A stretch of 64,000 nucleotides of DNA from assembly GCA_017893485.1 (NCBI GenBank), contig CM030364.1, positions 244,665,818 to 244,729,817 on the forward strand, written 5' to 3'. The stretch is from Hemerocallis citrina. Its lineage: Eukaryota > Streptophyta > Magnoliopsida > Asparagales > Asphodelaceae. The position numbers were made by a program, and so were the translations under genes. Below are positions 44,776-56,409 of the stretch, piece after piece. The notes below the pieces were generated by a model. It searched no databases and was not told the DNA's origin. It was given only the letters and a program-made list of their open reading frames with translations. Every line of letters starts with the position of its first letter. Position 1 is the first letter of the stretch.

Positions 44776-47700
44776 GTTTAAAGAAGTGGTTTTGATGAAA
44801 TAATTAATATTTTTGGGTTATAAAAATAAATTAAAACTGAAGTAAAAATGTGGGAAAATTCCTAGAAATTATCTAGTCTTCATGAAATAAATTTTTATAA
44901 CTTTTCATGTAATTGAAAATTCAAGACTATTTTTCAAGAAGGGACTTATTTTGATATTAACTTAAATTGTCTTTTAGATAAAGAAAATTAAATGGATTGT
45001 TTTAAGGAATTTAAAAATGAGATTTTGTAATGAGAAATTTGAAAAGTGTGAATTGTGAAACTAAGTGAAATTGTGAATTGTAAAATTAGTATGGATTAAA
45101 ATAAAGATTAAGAGAATTATGTGGAAATATGAACTAGTGAATGTGACATGTTAGAAGAATTGAATTTTAATTATTTACGCATGATATTGTAGTTGAAAAT
45201 TGAAATTAGATGACATGATGAGTTATGAAGAGCATTATGAATATGAATACAAGAATACTATGAATATGAAATGTGAATTATGATTAATCATGAAAAATGA
45301 CTTTATGAGTATGAAAACTCGAAGTTTCAATTATGAGTTGAAATTGAGAACTAGGGTATAGCTAAGTCTTATACCGGCAAAAAAAGAAATGTTGAGATTA
45401 AATTTGAAATGAAAAAACCAAGATTTGGGTCATGTGAAATGAATGAATAAGACCGGTATAGTGGGAGTGCTAACTCTAAGGGATTAATTTTGTTCATGAT
45501 TCAATTAAATTAAGGACTAGATACATAGTGAAGATGTGATAAAAGTAAGAGAAAAACATGAGTATGAGGGCCATTGGATTGGCAGTGTGAGAGTATTCAC
45601 AGGATGTCCCATGATGCGTCATGAGTAGGACATGAATACTGCTCCAGAGTACTGTCCCGTTGGTGACGCTCGTCGGGTGTTTGGTGACTGCAGGTGGTGT
45701 CATGTCTATGGTAAGAGGTGAATTACCATAGGATGCCTGCATGATGAGTCATGTGTCAGTACGTTGAGATTCTCTCCAGGGCACCTAGACGTGAGTTCGT
45801 AGGTCATAGAACATCTAGGATACTTACCATAGTTACAGAAGTAGAAAAAGTCATGGTGAGGGATTGAACCCTACAATATGAAGAACGGTTAAGGGCTTGC
45901 CCTCGGGCTTATGTAGTATGAGCTGCATAGACTCTGAACAAGTGCACATTAGTGTCATATAACATAAATAATTGTATTACGGACTAAGTGCACATTCACA
46001 ACACGACATCAATAGGATAGTCCCCTTAGCTTTGTTTGTGAACAAGTTTGTGGTTTGTTAAGTGTTGAGAATCGTTATATTGTTTTCAGCATAGAGAGGA
46101 TGGTCGTGTATAATATTTCGTCAATTGAATGAACTGACGTGCCCACAGTTTCTATGTAGAGTAAAGCACATGAAAAAGACTAAGGAGTTCATGAGATCAT
46201 TCATTGTTGTAAAATTATTCAAGTGTTGTTGTATTTCATTCATTGTTGTAAAATTTGCTTCTGTTGTATAAGTATTAATGTAAATGTAACTCTGATGTAA
46301 AGTAAAGTTTTGAATTTCCTTGTAAAATTGTACGAAGTAGTGTGAAAAGATTCTGAGGAACTCGAATTCAGCTGTATTTGGAATTCGGGGTGTTACAAAT
46401 CCCATCTCGTCCTTACCACGGTACTTCAGGAACCAATAGTGCAAGATACGCACCGCAGCACGTATCCCTAATGACAGGAGAGTACGTCACCCGATTACTA
46501 GTTGCTAGAATTATTGCGGTTATAGGTGACGGCAAATCTAACTAACACTAAGTCTGCCTAGACATGTTAAGGCATGGTTACAACTTGATCCATAGTCTAG
46601 GTTGCACCTAGTCTCAACGGTTTTCCTAACGAAACCCTAGTCCTTGTCTACCAACTGGCAGCTCTGGCGATGCTACTACCTTACTCGCCACTTCCCCATA
46701 TAAATCTCGCCCTCAACTCGGCCCGCAATCATCTCCCATTATTCTTTCGGTGCCCGAGTCGGTCATCTTTAATTGCTAATGGCGGAATTCCCGAAGTTGT
46801 CCTAACGGTTGGTAGGTGTAGGCGATTAATTAGATACGACCGATGACTTAATTGTCGTTCAAGGCACTCCCTTATGTCTTAATTAGCACGAGATACAAAA
46901 ACAAATAAGTATGGGGGTATACAACTACCCCCCCCCCCCCAACTCTCCAATCAACACTTGAGAGTAAAGGAAGATCAAGCATATGCAAAGTATCTACTCT
47001 TTAAGAGTAGCTGGATCTGTCCAGCGCTAGAAAAATCACATTAATTACTACATAACTCAGAATTTCGATTTCCTGGGCTTTTTGGAAAGCTTAGGGTCTC
47101 TACTACAAATCCCTAGTGCAACACTTGGGCAAATTCCAAACATATATATCCAGAAAATCAAAAGTGCACAGACTGCGCAATCAGCCCCAAGTATCGAATG
47201 TAGTCCACGCTAAATTCCATATAAAATCAACCCCTTGTTGGAAGCTCATGAAATTTTGGAATCCATAACTAGATACACATCAATGCATTGTGTCCAAAAA
47301 TTGCACTTAAATTCTTAATATGCACAGAGTTATAGCTCTTCGAGCACGACACAAAAATCTCCACTATTTTTCAGACAAGGTTTGCTCTTCCACTTAAAAT
47401 TTATTTTGAAACCTTATCAAAAGTCATCTAGAAATTCTAAAATTCTAGAATCTTAAAATAAACTCCTACCAAAAGTTGCTTGCAAAATTTCAAGGCAATA
47501 TCATAAATACACACGTAGTTATGCACATAAGAATTTCAGTTCCTAAACAAAATCTGCAGTTCTGTCTACTTAGACCAGTGGGATTCATGAAATTTTTTGA
47601 GGTATAAAACCACTTCAGAAAAGGGGTAAAAATTGGGATTTCTGTAGTAGATATATACATGAGCTTCCACAAAAATTTTCAGCCAAAAATAATTAACCAA

Positions 47701-48712
47701 TAATTAATTATGATTTTCCAAAGTTACGACAGAATTCCTCTAGCTGCTGTTTCTGCAGTCATTTTGCTGTCCGAAATTTGGGGACTTGTTTGGGCTATTA
47801 GATGAATACTGAGTATTATAAAAAAAATCATGCAAGCTCTAGATACTTAGCAAAACAAGCTCCCAAAATTTGAGCTCAAGATTCCTAACCATTTATGAGA
47901 TAAAAATTTCCCAGCTACACATCAAGAACATGGTTCTTAACAAAATCTTGAAGAGAAGTTACTCTACCATAGGAATTTTTCTTTTATTAGCATGTTCATT
48001 ATTCATACATGGCAAAATCAAGTTCTTCTTAGTTATTTTTATATGCAAATAATCATACACAAAATAAAAACTTAATCTTTTAGGTTTAGAGAATCACCCA
48101 CTTTTGTAGTTGTATGAAACTTCTTGTAGCTTTTGCTCCTTACTCCTTGAGATGCTCCTTGCTTTCCTCTTCACTTCTTCTACTTCACTCTTACTAAAAG
48201 ATCCCTTTTTTTTTTCTTTCTAACTCCTCTCTACTTTTCTCTCTCTCTATTTTTTTTAACACAAGAATAAGAACGATGAAAAGATGAAAGAATGAGAGAA
48301 TGAGTAGAAGTAGGTATTTATAAAAAAGGAGTGGAGGATAGGGTTTCCTATCCTTGGCCGGTTTTGAGTGAATGGTGAGGATTGAGTAGGCTTGAGTTAG
48401 TGGGAGGGAGTGGATGATATGGTGCCAACACACAAGCCCTAGAAACTTCAAGACTTATCTTGGAGTCTACATAAAGATTTCTTCATGTGAATTTCCCACC
48501 CTTAGATCTTTATCAAGATGTATGCTAGGGTTTGATTAGGATGAGAGTTAGCCTTAACCCTAGGTTACCATACCCTAACTCTAATCCTAGTGTATAAACA
48601 TGCATGGTTATTTAATTTAATAATCATGCACTAATCCATTCAAATCTTTACTTAGTTTAGAATAAGTAATATATATAAAATATTTCACTTCATTTTGGGG
48701 CATTACAGGAGG

Positions 48713-48948
48713 ACTTAGGCTGTGGTTCGAATGAATCTATGAAGGTGTATTGTGACAGTCAAGCAACATGTGATATTGCTCCCAATCCAGTTCAACATGA
48801 TAGGACGAAACATGTAGAGGTGGATAGATTCTTCATCAAGGAGAAATTGGATGAGAAAATTATTGAGATCTCCAAAGTGAAATCAGAAGACCAACTTGCA
48901 GATATTCTTTCAAAGGCAGTTTCGAATCGGCTTTTCGTGAATTTGTAG
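48713..48948 (+). pseudogene. RNase H of element D, second part
   Basis: Resumes with DLGCGSNESMKVYCDSQATC (third catalytic D), HDRTKHVEVDRFFIKEKLDE and EDQLADILSKAV, the usual C-terminus of Copia pol, with a stop at 48946-48948. A G-rich polypurine tract CTTGAGGGGGG (48981-48992) follows before LTR2. Confidence 0.85.
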
Positions 48949-48992
48949 ATAAGTTGGACATACTCAATATCTATGCACCAACTTGAGGGGGG

Positions 48993-49202
48993 TGTTGGAA
49001 TTTATGGAATATATGGAATAAATCAATTAAATATTCTGTCTAATACAGATTAGGAAATGTATCTTCTCTAATCCATTAATCTTCTCCCAATCATTGTACC
49101 CCTTCTCCAAGTAACCATTGTATATATATAGATGTACTGAGCATATGAACAAAGGTAGAAGAGTATATTATTTTTCCCACATCTGATTTCAATATTTCCA
49201 TA
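48993..49202 (+). repeat. Element D LTR2
   Basis: 210 bp, same ends as LTR1, followed by the duplication GTTTG. Confidence 0.85.
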
Positions 49203-49207
49203 GTTTG

Positions 49208-49620
49208 GGTGTGCCGAAATTGCAGCTAAAAATAATTTGTGGAAAAACTTTGATGTCGATACTATCTAAATTTTTTATTATTTTGATGTAAATTTCACAA
49301 TGAAGAAGAAGAAGAAGAAGAAGAAGAAGAAGAAGAGAGGCGGAGAGAGAGCGCCCCTCGTATTTATTCTTGCTGCATGAATTACCCTATAAAAAGCATA
49401 ATCTTATGGGATTCATAAGGTTATTTGCTTACATTTTTGTGTACTTTATTATACAAATTTTACTCTACAAAGGGATGTGGCACAATTTTCACTATATAAA
49501 AAGAATATTTTATTATACATGTGAGGTTTAAGATTATACATTTGGGGTTAGATCTTTAGCAGTTTCCTTCAAATATAAACTCAATATCTGTTTGCTTCTA
49601 CACCAAAATAAGTAGCAACA
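49208..49620. other. AT-rich spacer grading into an LTR end
   Basis: The left part continues the sequence that preceded element D. The right end GTAGCAACA at 49620 behaves as an LTR end because a Tat-like primer site follows. The start of this LTR could not be located. Confidence 0.35.
49301..49336. repeat. (GAA)n microsatellite
   Basis: About 11 GAA units followed by GAGAGGCGGAGAGAGAG. Confidence 0.9.
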
Positions 49621-49623
49621 GAT

Positions 49624-50590
49624 TGGTGTCGTCTGTAAAAAACTACACAGATCAGACTTATCGTCATGCTACCATGACTAAGAGGCAGAGCGGCGGCCTC
49701 AAGCCGTCTAACCAACTCTCTTCATCAACAAGGTCCTCGCGTGGAGGGCCTAATTCCTCCTTACAGCTAGATCATCCCCAACAGCCTAGTCACACTCCTG
49801 TCAGCGGAGAGGCACCAGGGACTAATGACAAAGCCGTCATGAACAACGCTCTTTGCACGATCATATCTCAGTCCATAATGTTTTCACTGATTCAATGGCC
49901 TAGCGAGGTCCCCGGGGGTCAAGAGATCTCCATAAAATCATCAGCACCAGACAACAAGGAACCGATCTATGGATCCGTTTGGATGAGAGGTGTGCCCGAA
50001 CCAAGGCCTCCCGCTCAGAACGTTAAGAAAACCAGAGAAGCAACTCTCTCCCAAGGCCGAGATCGAGATACTCCTCCTCTCAGGGGGGGCGTACTGCAGA
50101 TAGAAGCCCGACTCGTGAGAGTCGAAATCATCTTGAGAGAAACAAAGAGAAAGAGGCTCCAATCACTATGGCCGAACTGGAAAACTTCAAGCGTGACATC
50201 CTCCAAGGTATTCGAGGTACTCCTGATCAGGGTTGATGCTCATGGAGCCGCCTCACTACTCCAACAGAAGAAAAATCTAGCAACTCAACTGGATCCAAGG
50301 GGAAGGACGACCAAGTCCTTCGCCACATCCGAGAAGTAGAAGATTGCCTTGAACAAATGAAGAATGAGGGGAACCGCTCCAGCAGGGCTTACCATCCCAG
50401 TCGACCTCCATTCAACAAGCCCATTCTTGATGCACCAATTCCGAAGAACTTCAAAGCTCCACAATTCGAGTCATACGATGGTGAAGCAGACCAGGCTGAC
50501 CATATTGAGAGTTTTAAAACTCTCATAATGTCTACAACGCCATTGATGCGCTTATGTGTCAAACATTCTCTGCAATGTTGAAAGGATTAG
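49624..50590 (+). pseudogene. Gag fragment of a second Tat-type Gypsy element (G)
   Basis: TGGTGTCGTCTGT at 49624 is a decayed Tat primer site. From MTKRQSGGLKPSNQ (49674) a Gag-like frame with breaks leads to PSRPPFNKPILDAPIPKNFK and PQFESYDGEADQADHIESFK, closely parallel to the Gag core of element C. It stops at 50590, where a minus-strand Athila-like LTR begins, before the W-F core block. Its composition is much less GC-rich than element C. Confidence 0.7.
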
Positions 50591-51904
50591 TGATGTGAAT
50601 ATTTGCAAGTGTACAAAATCGCAACAAGTAGTATAGTTAAGTGAAAAGAGTGTCGAACCCACAAAGACTAATTATTTTATTGAGTACTGAAATTACTAGA
50701 TTAATTACTATTTCGAAAATAGAAATTCAATAAAGAAAGAAACTAAATTAAATTAATCTAAAGGAATAACTAAATTAATTAAAAAGGAGTGGAATCTGAA
50801 TTTTTTTTTGATTTGTTAATGGCAAAATTAATTCTAGGGCTTTCGATTTTACCTAGTTAATCGCACACAATTTATAACTCCTTGTGGATAAAAAGATTAG
50901 TTTTCCAAGTTGTAGACCAAAATCTCCAAATTATTCAATATTCTCTCTCAAGCAATATCAAAAATATTCTCAACTAATTATTTTGTCATAGTTCATGCAC
51001 AAATTACTAATTAAAATTCATTAAGATCTATGGATTTCTTAACGGTCACATTAACAGCGGTTCGCTCTTGTAACGGTGTTTAATTCTATTAATTCGAAAA
51101 TCACAAATTACTAGTTCGGTCTCTCCTTGATTTAATAGATCATACAAAAGTTGGTCAACCAATTGTAAGCATTAAGAACAAAAATCAAACACACAACCAT
51201 GGAAAAATAGGAAAATAATATGGAATTAAAATTGTGTTCTCAAACTAGGTTACATCAAAGCCCTAGAAAAACAAATTTAGTTCATAATAAAATTGCAACT
51301 AACAAATACTGTCTTGGATTGCATAATAAAATTAGAGAAAGAGAAAAGAGATACAGGAAGAACTGCTCTGTAAAAAAAATTTGCAAACCGAGATGTCTCG
51401 AATCACGAGCCGAAACAAAAAGACCACTTTTCTTACTCTCTCTCTCTCTTCTCTGTCCCGTTTCTGAACACAGTGCTCGCTGACGTCAGCACCATGCCCA
51501 TGTCGTTTTCTGCCTTGAACCGAGCCACGTCAGTGCAAACCGGTTTTGTCGAATCTCTCCCTCCTGCTTTATTTCTTTCCATGCCACGTCAGCGCAACGC
51601 CTTGGATTTCGCGCCGAAGCCAAGGCCCTGTTCTCGTTTTGCTTTGGAGCATGAGCCACACACATCCAAATTGTGAAATTTAAAATTCAACAAAAAAAAA
51701 TAAATTAATAAATCATTCTGTTTGTTTTGTTTGTTGATTTTCACCAAAACTATTCACCTTTTGCATCAAAAATATTATTCCTTCACAAATATTTAATTAA
51801 TTGTAATCTATGGAAATGAGATGAATTATAAATAAGATAGACGAATACAAGTAATTTTTATGGGTAAATGAGTACAAATATTTATATAAAAATTAGACAC
51901 ATTA
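50591..51904 (-). mobile_element. Athila-like LTR of element H (minus orientation)
   Basis: On the minus strand the LTR starts TAATGTGTC after a polypurine-like AAGTTTGGTGGTATT (51919-51905). It ends TTCACATCA at 50591, with TGTGGGTTCGACAC and TTTGTACACTTGCAAAT near the end, as in the Athila-type LTRs of element I. About 1.3 kb. ATTAG (50586-50590) would be its target duplication, and the partner lies in or beyond the gap. A GC-rich patch with CACGTCAGC at 51480-51600 is unusual for it. Confidence 0.6.
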
Positions 51905-52236
51905 AATACCACCAAACTTAAGATTTTGCTTGTCCTCTAGCAAAAAGTAAAACCATGAATAAAAAAATAATAATCAATAGTAGGCTCAACTCATCATACC
52001 AAGAGATCTTATCATGCAAGCATCAAAAATTCAATTTAATACATAAAAATAGCAAATAAAGTAAAACCAAGCATACCAATTTTCTCCAGTACAGTTATTC
52101 ATTCATAATTCCACACCCAATCATATTTGTCATGCAATTAATTTAATTATAGTATGTAACAACTTCATCTGTGATTTTCCCTTCTTACTAATACAAACCG
52201 AGTAGCAAACTAGAAATTGTTTTTTTTTAGTCTCTT
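51905..52236 (-). other. 3-prime internal end of element H
   Basis: Minus-strand GAGGACAAGCAAAATCTTAA precedes the polypurine tract, matching the same place in element I (GAGGACAAGCAAAAGCTAAG near 61668). The rest is AT-rich and runs into the assembly gap. Confidence 0.55.
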
Positions 52237-52736
52237 NNNNNNNNNNNNNNNNNNNNNNNNNNNNNNNNNNNNNNNNNNNNNNNNNNNNNNNNNNNNNNNN
52301 NNNNNNNNNNNNNNNNNNNNNNNNNNNNNNNNNNNNNNNNNNNNNNNNNNNNNNNNNNNNNNNNNNNNNNNNNNNNNNNNNNNNNNNNNNNNNNNNNNNN
52401 NNNNNNNNNNNNNNNNNNNNNNNNNNNNNNNNNNNNNNNNNNNNNNNNNNNNNNNNNNNNNNNNNNNNNNNNNNNNNNNNNNNNNNNNNNNNNNNNNNNN
52501 NNNNNNNNNNNNNNNNNNNNNNNNNNNNNNNNNNNNNNNNNNNNNNNNNNNNNNNNNNNNNNNNNNNNNNNNNNNNNNNNNNNNNNNNNNNNNNNNNNNN
52601 NNNNNNNNNNNNNNNNNNNNNNNNNNNNNNNNNNNNNNNNNNNNNNNNNNNNNNNNNNNNNNNNNNNNNNNNNNNNNNNNNNNNNNNNNNNNNNNNNNNN
52701 NNNNNNNNNNNNNNNNNNNNNNNNNNNNNNNNNNNN
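52237..52736. other. Assembly gap of 500 N
   Basis: Exactly 500 unknown bases, probably a placeholder of undetermined true size. Followed by a 19-base G run (52737-52755). The internal part and second LTR of element H and the start of LTR J are missing here. Confidence 0.98.
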
Positions 52737-52755
52737 GGGGGGGGGGGGGGGGGGG

Positions 52756-53172
52756 ACATGTTTGATGAAGAAGACGATGGAGTGATGAGAATGATCAAAG
52801 TGAATGACTAAAGATAAAGAAGGAAAGCAGTCAACAACAGCAACAGTGGCAGTTGCGGTTGACCGCCCGATTGTACAGGGTTTTCTGCAAGGGGGATAGT
52901 CGAACGCACCTTGGGTTCGGTCGATCGTTCGTGGCTAATGGGTTTATTTTGTTCGGGTCTTGGAGATTCATGAAAAGCCCAACTTCGTCTTCAAGTCAGA
53001 TCGCACGGCTCTCAATGTAGGATTCTCTTCAATAGTAATCGGATGGTTAGTGTATCAAGTGTATCAAACTAGGATTTCTCTAGATCTTTATGTAATCAAT
53101 TGTAACTACTCCTAGACCGATATGATTCTATTGAGTGCCGAATATAAGAAGAGAGTACTTCATCTAAAAGGG
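52756..53172 (+). mobile_element. Copia LTR J, left piece
   Basis: Resembles the LTR of element B read in its own direction (for example AAGCCCAACTTC and AGTCAGATCGCACGG, and CGGTCGATCG-type sites at 52857-52935). Cut at AAGGG (53168-53172) by element I and resumed at 63211. Confidence 0.5.
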
Positions 53173-54685
53173 TGATGAATCCAATATTATTCACATTTAG
53201 GAGCAATAATCTTACTGCAATTGGACATTTAAATGCTCTATATGTGATATTTTACTCTTAATTTCTCTTTTCCGTAGGAAACAGCCTAAAGCAGCAAAAC
53301 GAAGCAGATTCAGGATTTTGAGGATGACACACAGAAACTGCAGGGCATAAGTCGACTGGTGCTTCCAACAGGCGATTGGACAGAGAGGCTGACAATGCTC
53401 GGCACAGTCGACTTACTCCAGAGACAGTCGGCTTGACTGATGATCATGAATCTACAGATGTCTCGACACAGTCGACTTACTCCCAAACCAGTCGACTGGT
53501 ATTCAACCGAGTCAGAAGATAAGGATAGATGAAGATGCATCCTCATCCAAATCCGAACCAAGATTAAATTATCCAAAACCAGGTGTAAAAAGATAGGATT
53601 GCAATCTGCAGATATGGGCAAAAGAAGTTATAAAAAGGCTGGAATAAGAAGAGAAGGCTATCACTTAATCTCTGAATCATCAATCATCAACCCCAGGCAT
53701 TATTCTATCAGATCGAAGAAAGGAGGAGATCAAGTACACAGAAGGGAACGAGCCAGTCAACTGAGTGACAGACAGTCGACTTATCTAGCCGAACATCATC
53801 AGTTTATTTCTTCTCTTTCTAGTTTTATTTTAATCATGTATTCGAAACTGTTAGTCAATAAAAGTCTTATTATGTGGAACTAATTTCATAGTTGGGTAGA
53901 TTGAAACCGTAGTCATGTAATGCTATATTCTTCTGAATGCTACTCTATTACTTATTGATTAAACCTGATTGAATTGGTATAGATTTATAATAATCAAACT
54001 TGTTCAGAAGTTCTAAGAGCAGTCGACTGAGAGTCACAGCAAGTCGACTGCCATACAGAACCTGAGATTATCAAGTTTGCGTATTATAAATATGAATCTG
54101 TTATATGAGCATAGAGACGACCCGTATCTCGTGTTCATAGCGTGTAACACGGGAATCTTTAGGGATTCTTGGTTTAATCAACTTGAAGGATCTAGATCTG
54201 ATACCAATTTCTAGAACTTCGAGTGTTTGTTCGTTTCCATCCTTCCTATGTTTTCTTTAAGTTCAACTTAGTAGATACCATGCTAAATATTTAAGGAAAG
54301 AAACGAATTAGAGTAGATACCATGCCTAATTCTTGGTTTAGGGAAACAATAACTTTAAGGAGTAGATACCTTGCCCTTAAAGGAACGAACATGAGTAATT
54401 AGAGTAGTATAGAAGGTTACTTAGCATTATTGACTATAGGTGGAGATCAAAGCCCAACTACTTAATAGACATTTGTGATTCAGAACTACTTGATCTAGTC
54501 ATTTCTTTTAGAACAACACTTTAAAATTCTTATTTTTGTTTTATTGGTTAGTAAGTTAATTTCTACAATCTCTGTGGGATCGACCCTTGCTTGTCACTAT
54601 GCTTCTCTAAACGATTCGTACACTTGCGAGGTTTTAATTTGTGTCTAGTTTATCTATATATTTAGATCATCTAGATTGCACAACA
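53173..54685 (+). repeat. Element I LTR1
   Basis: Contains ACCAGTCGACTGGT at 53487-53500 and further GTCGAC sites, and AACTACTTGATCTAGTC near its end. Same length as LTR2, so no indel has changed its net size since insertion. Confidence 0.92.
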
Positions 54686-54691
54686 AGTTTT

Positions 54692-54709
54692 TGGCGCCGT
54701 TGCCGGGGA
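54692..54709 (+). promoter_or_regulatory. Primer binding site of element I
   Basis: TGGCGCCGTTGCCGGGGA six bases after LTR1, the site typical of Athila-type elements. Confidence 0.85.
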
Positions 54710-54807
54710 TTGTTTAGTATTTTAACTTACAAATCAGTAAAATAGTTTTCATTTTTATTTTCTTTTATTAATAAATATTTTTCTTTTAGGTTACAGGATT
54801 CTGGTGA

Positions 54808-56409
54808 ATGCACGGGAGACGATCACTTCGTCCAGAGCTACTACCTATTAACGCAGAAACAGAACGCACATTGCATAGACTAGGTCGGCTGTCTGCAACA
54901 AACCAGTCGACTGGTGCACGGAACAAGTCGACTGCATAGGGACCCAATTCACGAGTAATAATGGCTGAGGAAATACCAAATCGAGTACCAATGCAGGATA
55001 AATTCACGCCTAAGAATATTGAGCAACCTTCCTGCATTGCTTATCAACCTAATGTCACAGGGAATATGCATCTATCTCCCCAATTACTTAGCATGGTTCC
55101 CCACTTTAGTGGCAAACCAGACGAGGAGCCTCACCTCCATCTGCATGACTTCTTTGATCTTTGCAGAACACAAAGCATCCAAGGGCTTACCCCTGAACAA
55201 ATCAGGTTAATCTTGTTTCCATTCTCTTTAAAACGTAATGCTAAATTGTGGTATAATTCTTTGGAACCAGGATCAATTAATTCATGGGAGCAATTGGCAA
55301 AAAATTTCTTGAAAGAATTCTTTCCAGCCCAGAAAACCAAACAACTAAAAAGGGAGATTCAACTCTTCCAACAAAAAGATGGTGATTTATTCTTCGAAGC
55401 ATGGAAGGACTTCAAGAACAAGCTTCTCAAGTGTCCTACGCACAACATGCCTAAAGATGATCAGGTACAAGCATTTTATGAGGGCTTAAATGATACTAAC
55501 AAGGCAATTGTGGATTCAGCTTGCAACGGGATCTTGATGAGGAAAAGTGGTGAGGAGGCCATCGAACTATTTGAAGAACTCAGCGAGAACTCACAGCAAT
55601 TCTCAACAAGGGGAAGAGGCATTTCTAAAAAATAGAGAGTTTACGAAATTTCTGGTAGTAATAACATACAATTAGAAATGGTAAACATGAACAAAAAAAT
55701 TGATATGCTTGTTAATGCAATGACAACAATGGGGAGTGTAAAAAATCAAACAAAAGAAATTTGTGCAATTTGTTCTCATTTTGATCATACGACTGATACG
55801 TGTCCCATGTCTTCTTTCACAGATCAGGAGCATGCAAACTATGTGGGACAAGGAGTGTTTCCACCAAAGAACAATCCCTTCTCGAACACATACAACCCAG
55901 GATAGAGGAACCATCCAAATTTCTCATGGAGCAAAAATCAAGGCACTCAATCTTCGCAAGGACATGCACGAAACTTCCAGATGGGAAATGGGTATGATCG
56001 GCCAAGTCAAGAACAGAAGAAGTTGGATTTTGAATCCACTATTCTTCAATTGCTCCAACAACAACATCAAACAAGCAACCAACAAGGGCAGGCAATTCAG
56101 AAATTGGAAACCCAAATTGGTCAAATCACGAAGGAGTTGAGTGAAAGAAAGGCAGGAGAACTCCCATCACAAACTATACCAAATCCTAGAGGCCAAGAAT
56201 AGCTCAAATCAGTAACAACCCTAAGAAATGGTAAGATAATTGACAACAAGGTTGGAACACACGCAGACGAATCAGACACACAACCATCAAAGGCTTTGGG
56301 ATCTAACAAGGTAAGTGAAAAAGAGAGGACAGTTTTGTCACCATTCCCTCAAAGGTTAGTCAAGCAAAAGAAAGAACAATATTTATTTGATATCTTTGAA
56401 ACTCTCTGA
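54808..56409 (+). pseudogene. Gag of element I (five in-frame stops, no frameshift)
   Basis: The frame can start at MHGRRSLRPELLP (54808). A TAG at 54937 precedes the alternative start MAEEIPNRVPMQD (54961). The capsid core has HLHDFFDLCRTQSIQGLTP, LWYNSLEPGSINSW and FLKEFFPAQKTKQL, followed by an intact knuckle CAICSHFDHTTDTC (55762-55803) and a glutamine-rich helix. Stops lie at 54937 (TAG), 55633 (TAG), 55903 (TAG), 56200 (TAG) and 56407 (TGA), all in one frame. At 55903 the family has W (NPGWRNHPNF), and at 56407 an R is likely, so G-to-A and C-to-T changes explain at least these two. Confidence 0.85.

Larger units (their letters stand above)
43030..46397 (+). mobile_element. Solo LTR F (Gypsy type, 3368 bp) nested in E
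   Basis: TGTAATACCC to GGGGTGTTACA, bounded by a perfect 5-bp duplication AATCC (43025-43029 and 46398-46402). Carries TATAAATACCCC (43572 onward), and is homologous along much of its length to 7511-11211. The ORFs in it are short and AT-driven. A perfect duplication around a lone LTR is the hallmark of recombination between the two LTRs of a once complete element. Confidence 0.85.
42191..48707 (-). mobile_element. Solo LTR E (minus orientation), split by solo LTR F
   Basis: Plus-strand ends are TGTAGCGACCC and GGGGCATTACA, that is TGTAATGCCCC to GGGTCGCTACA on the minus strand. Flanks TGAGG (42186-42190) and GGAGG (48708-48712) form a 5-bp duplication with one change, and joining them restores the RNase H frame LLFEDLGCGS. 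A minus-strand TATAAATA lies at 48322-48315. Without F it is about 3.1 kb with no internal region. Confidence 0.75.
38081..49202 (+). mobile_element. Copia element D, short LTRs, split by nested solo LTRs
   Basis: LTRs of 210 bp start TGTTGGAATTTATGG and end TTTCCATA, giving a TG...TA element. The target duplication GTTTG is perfect (38076-38080 and 49203-49207). Without the nested 6.5 kb it would be about 4.6 kb, a normal Copia size. Knuckle, protease, integrase, reverse transcriptase and RNase H follow in order. By eye about six positions differ between the LTRs. Capsid coding is missing and the pol frame has several stops. Confidence 0.85.
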
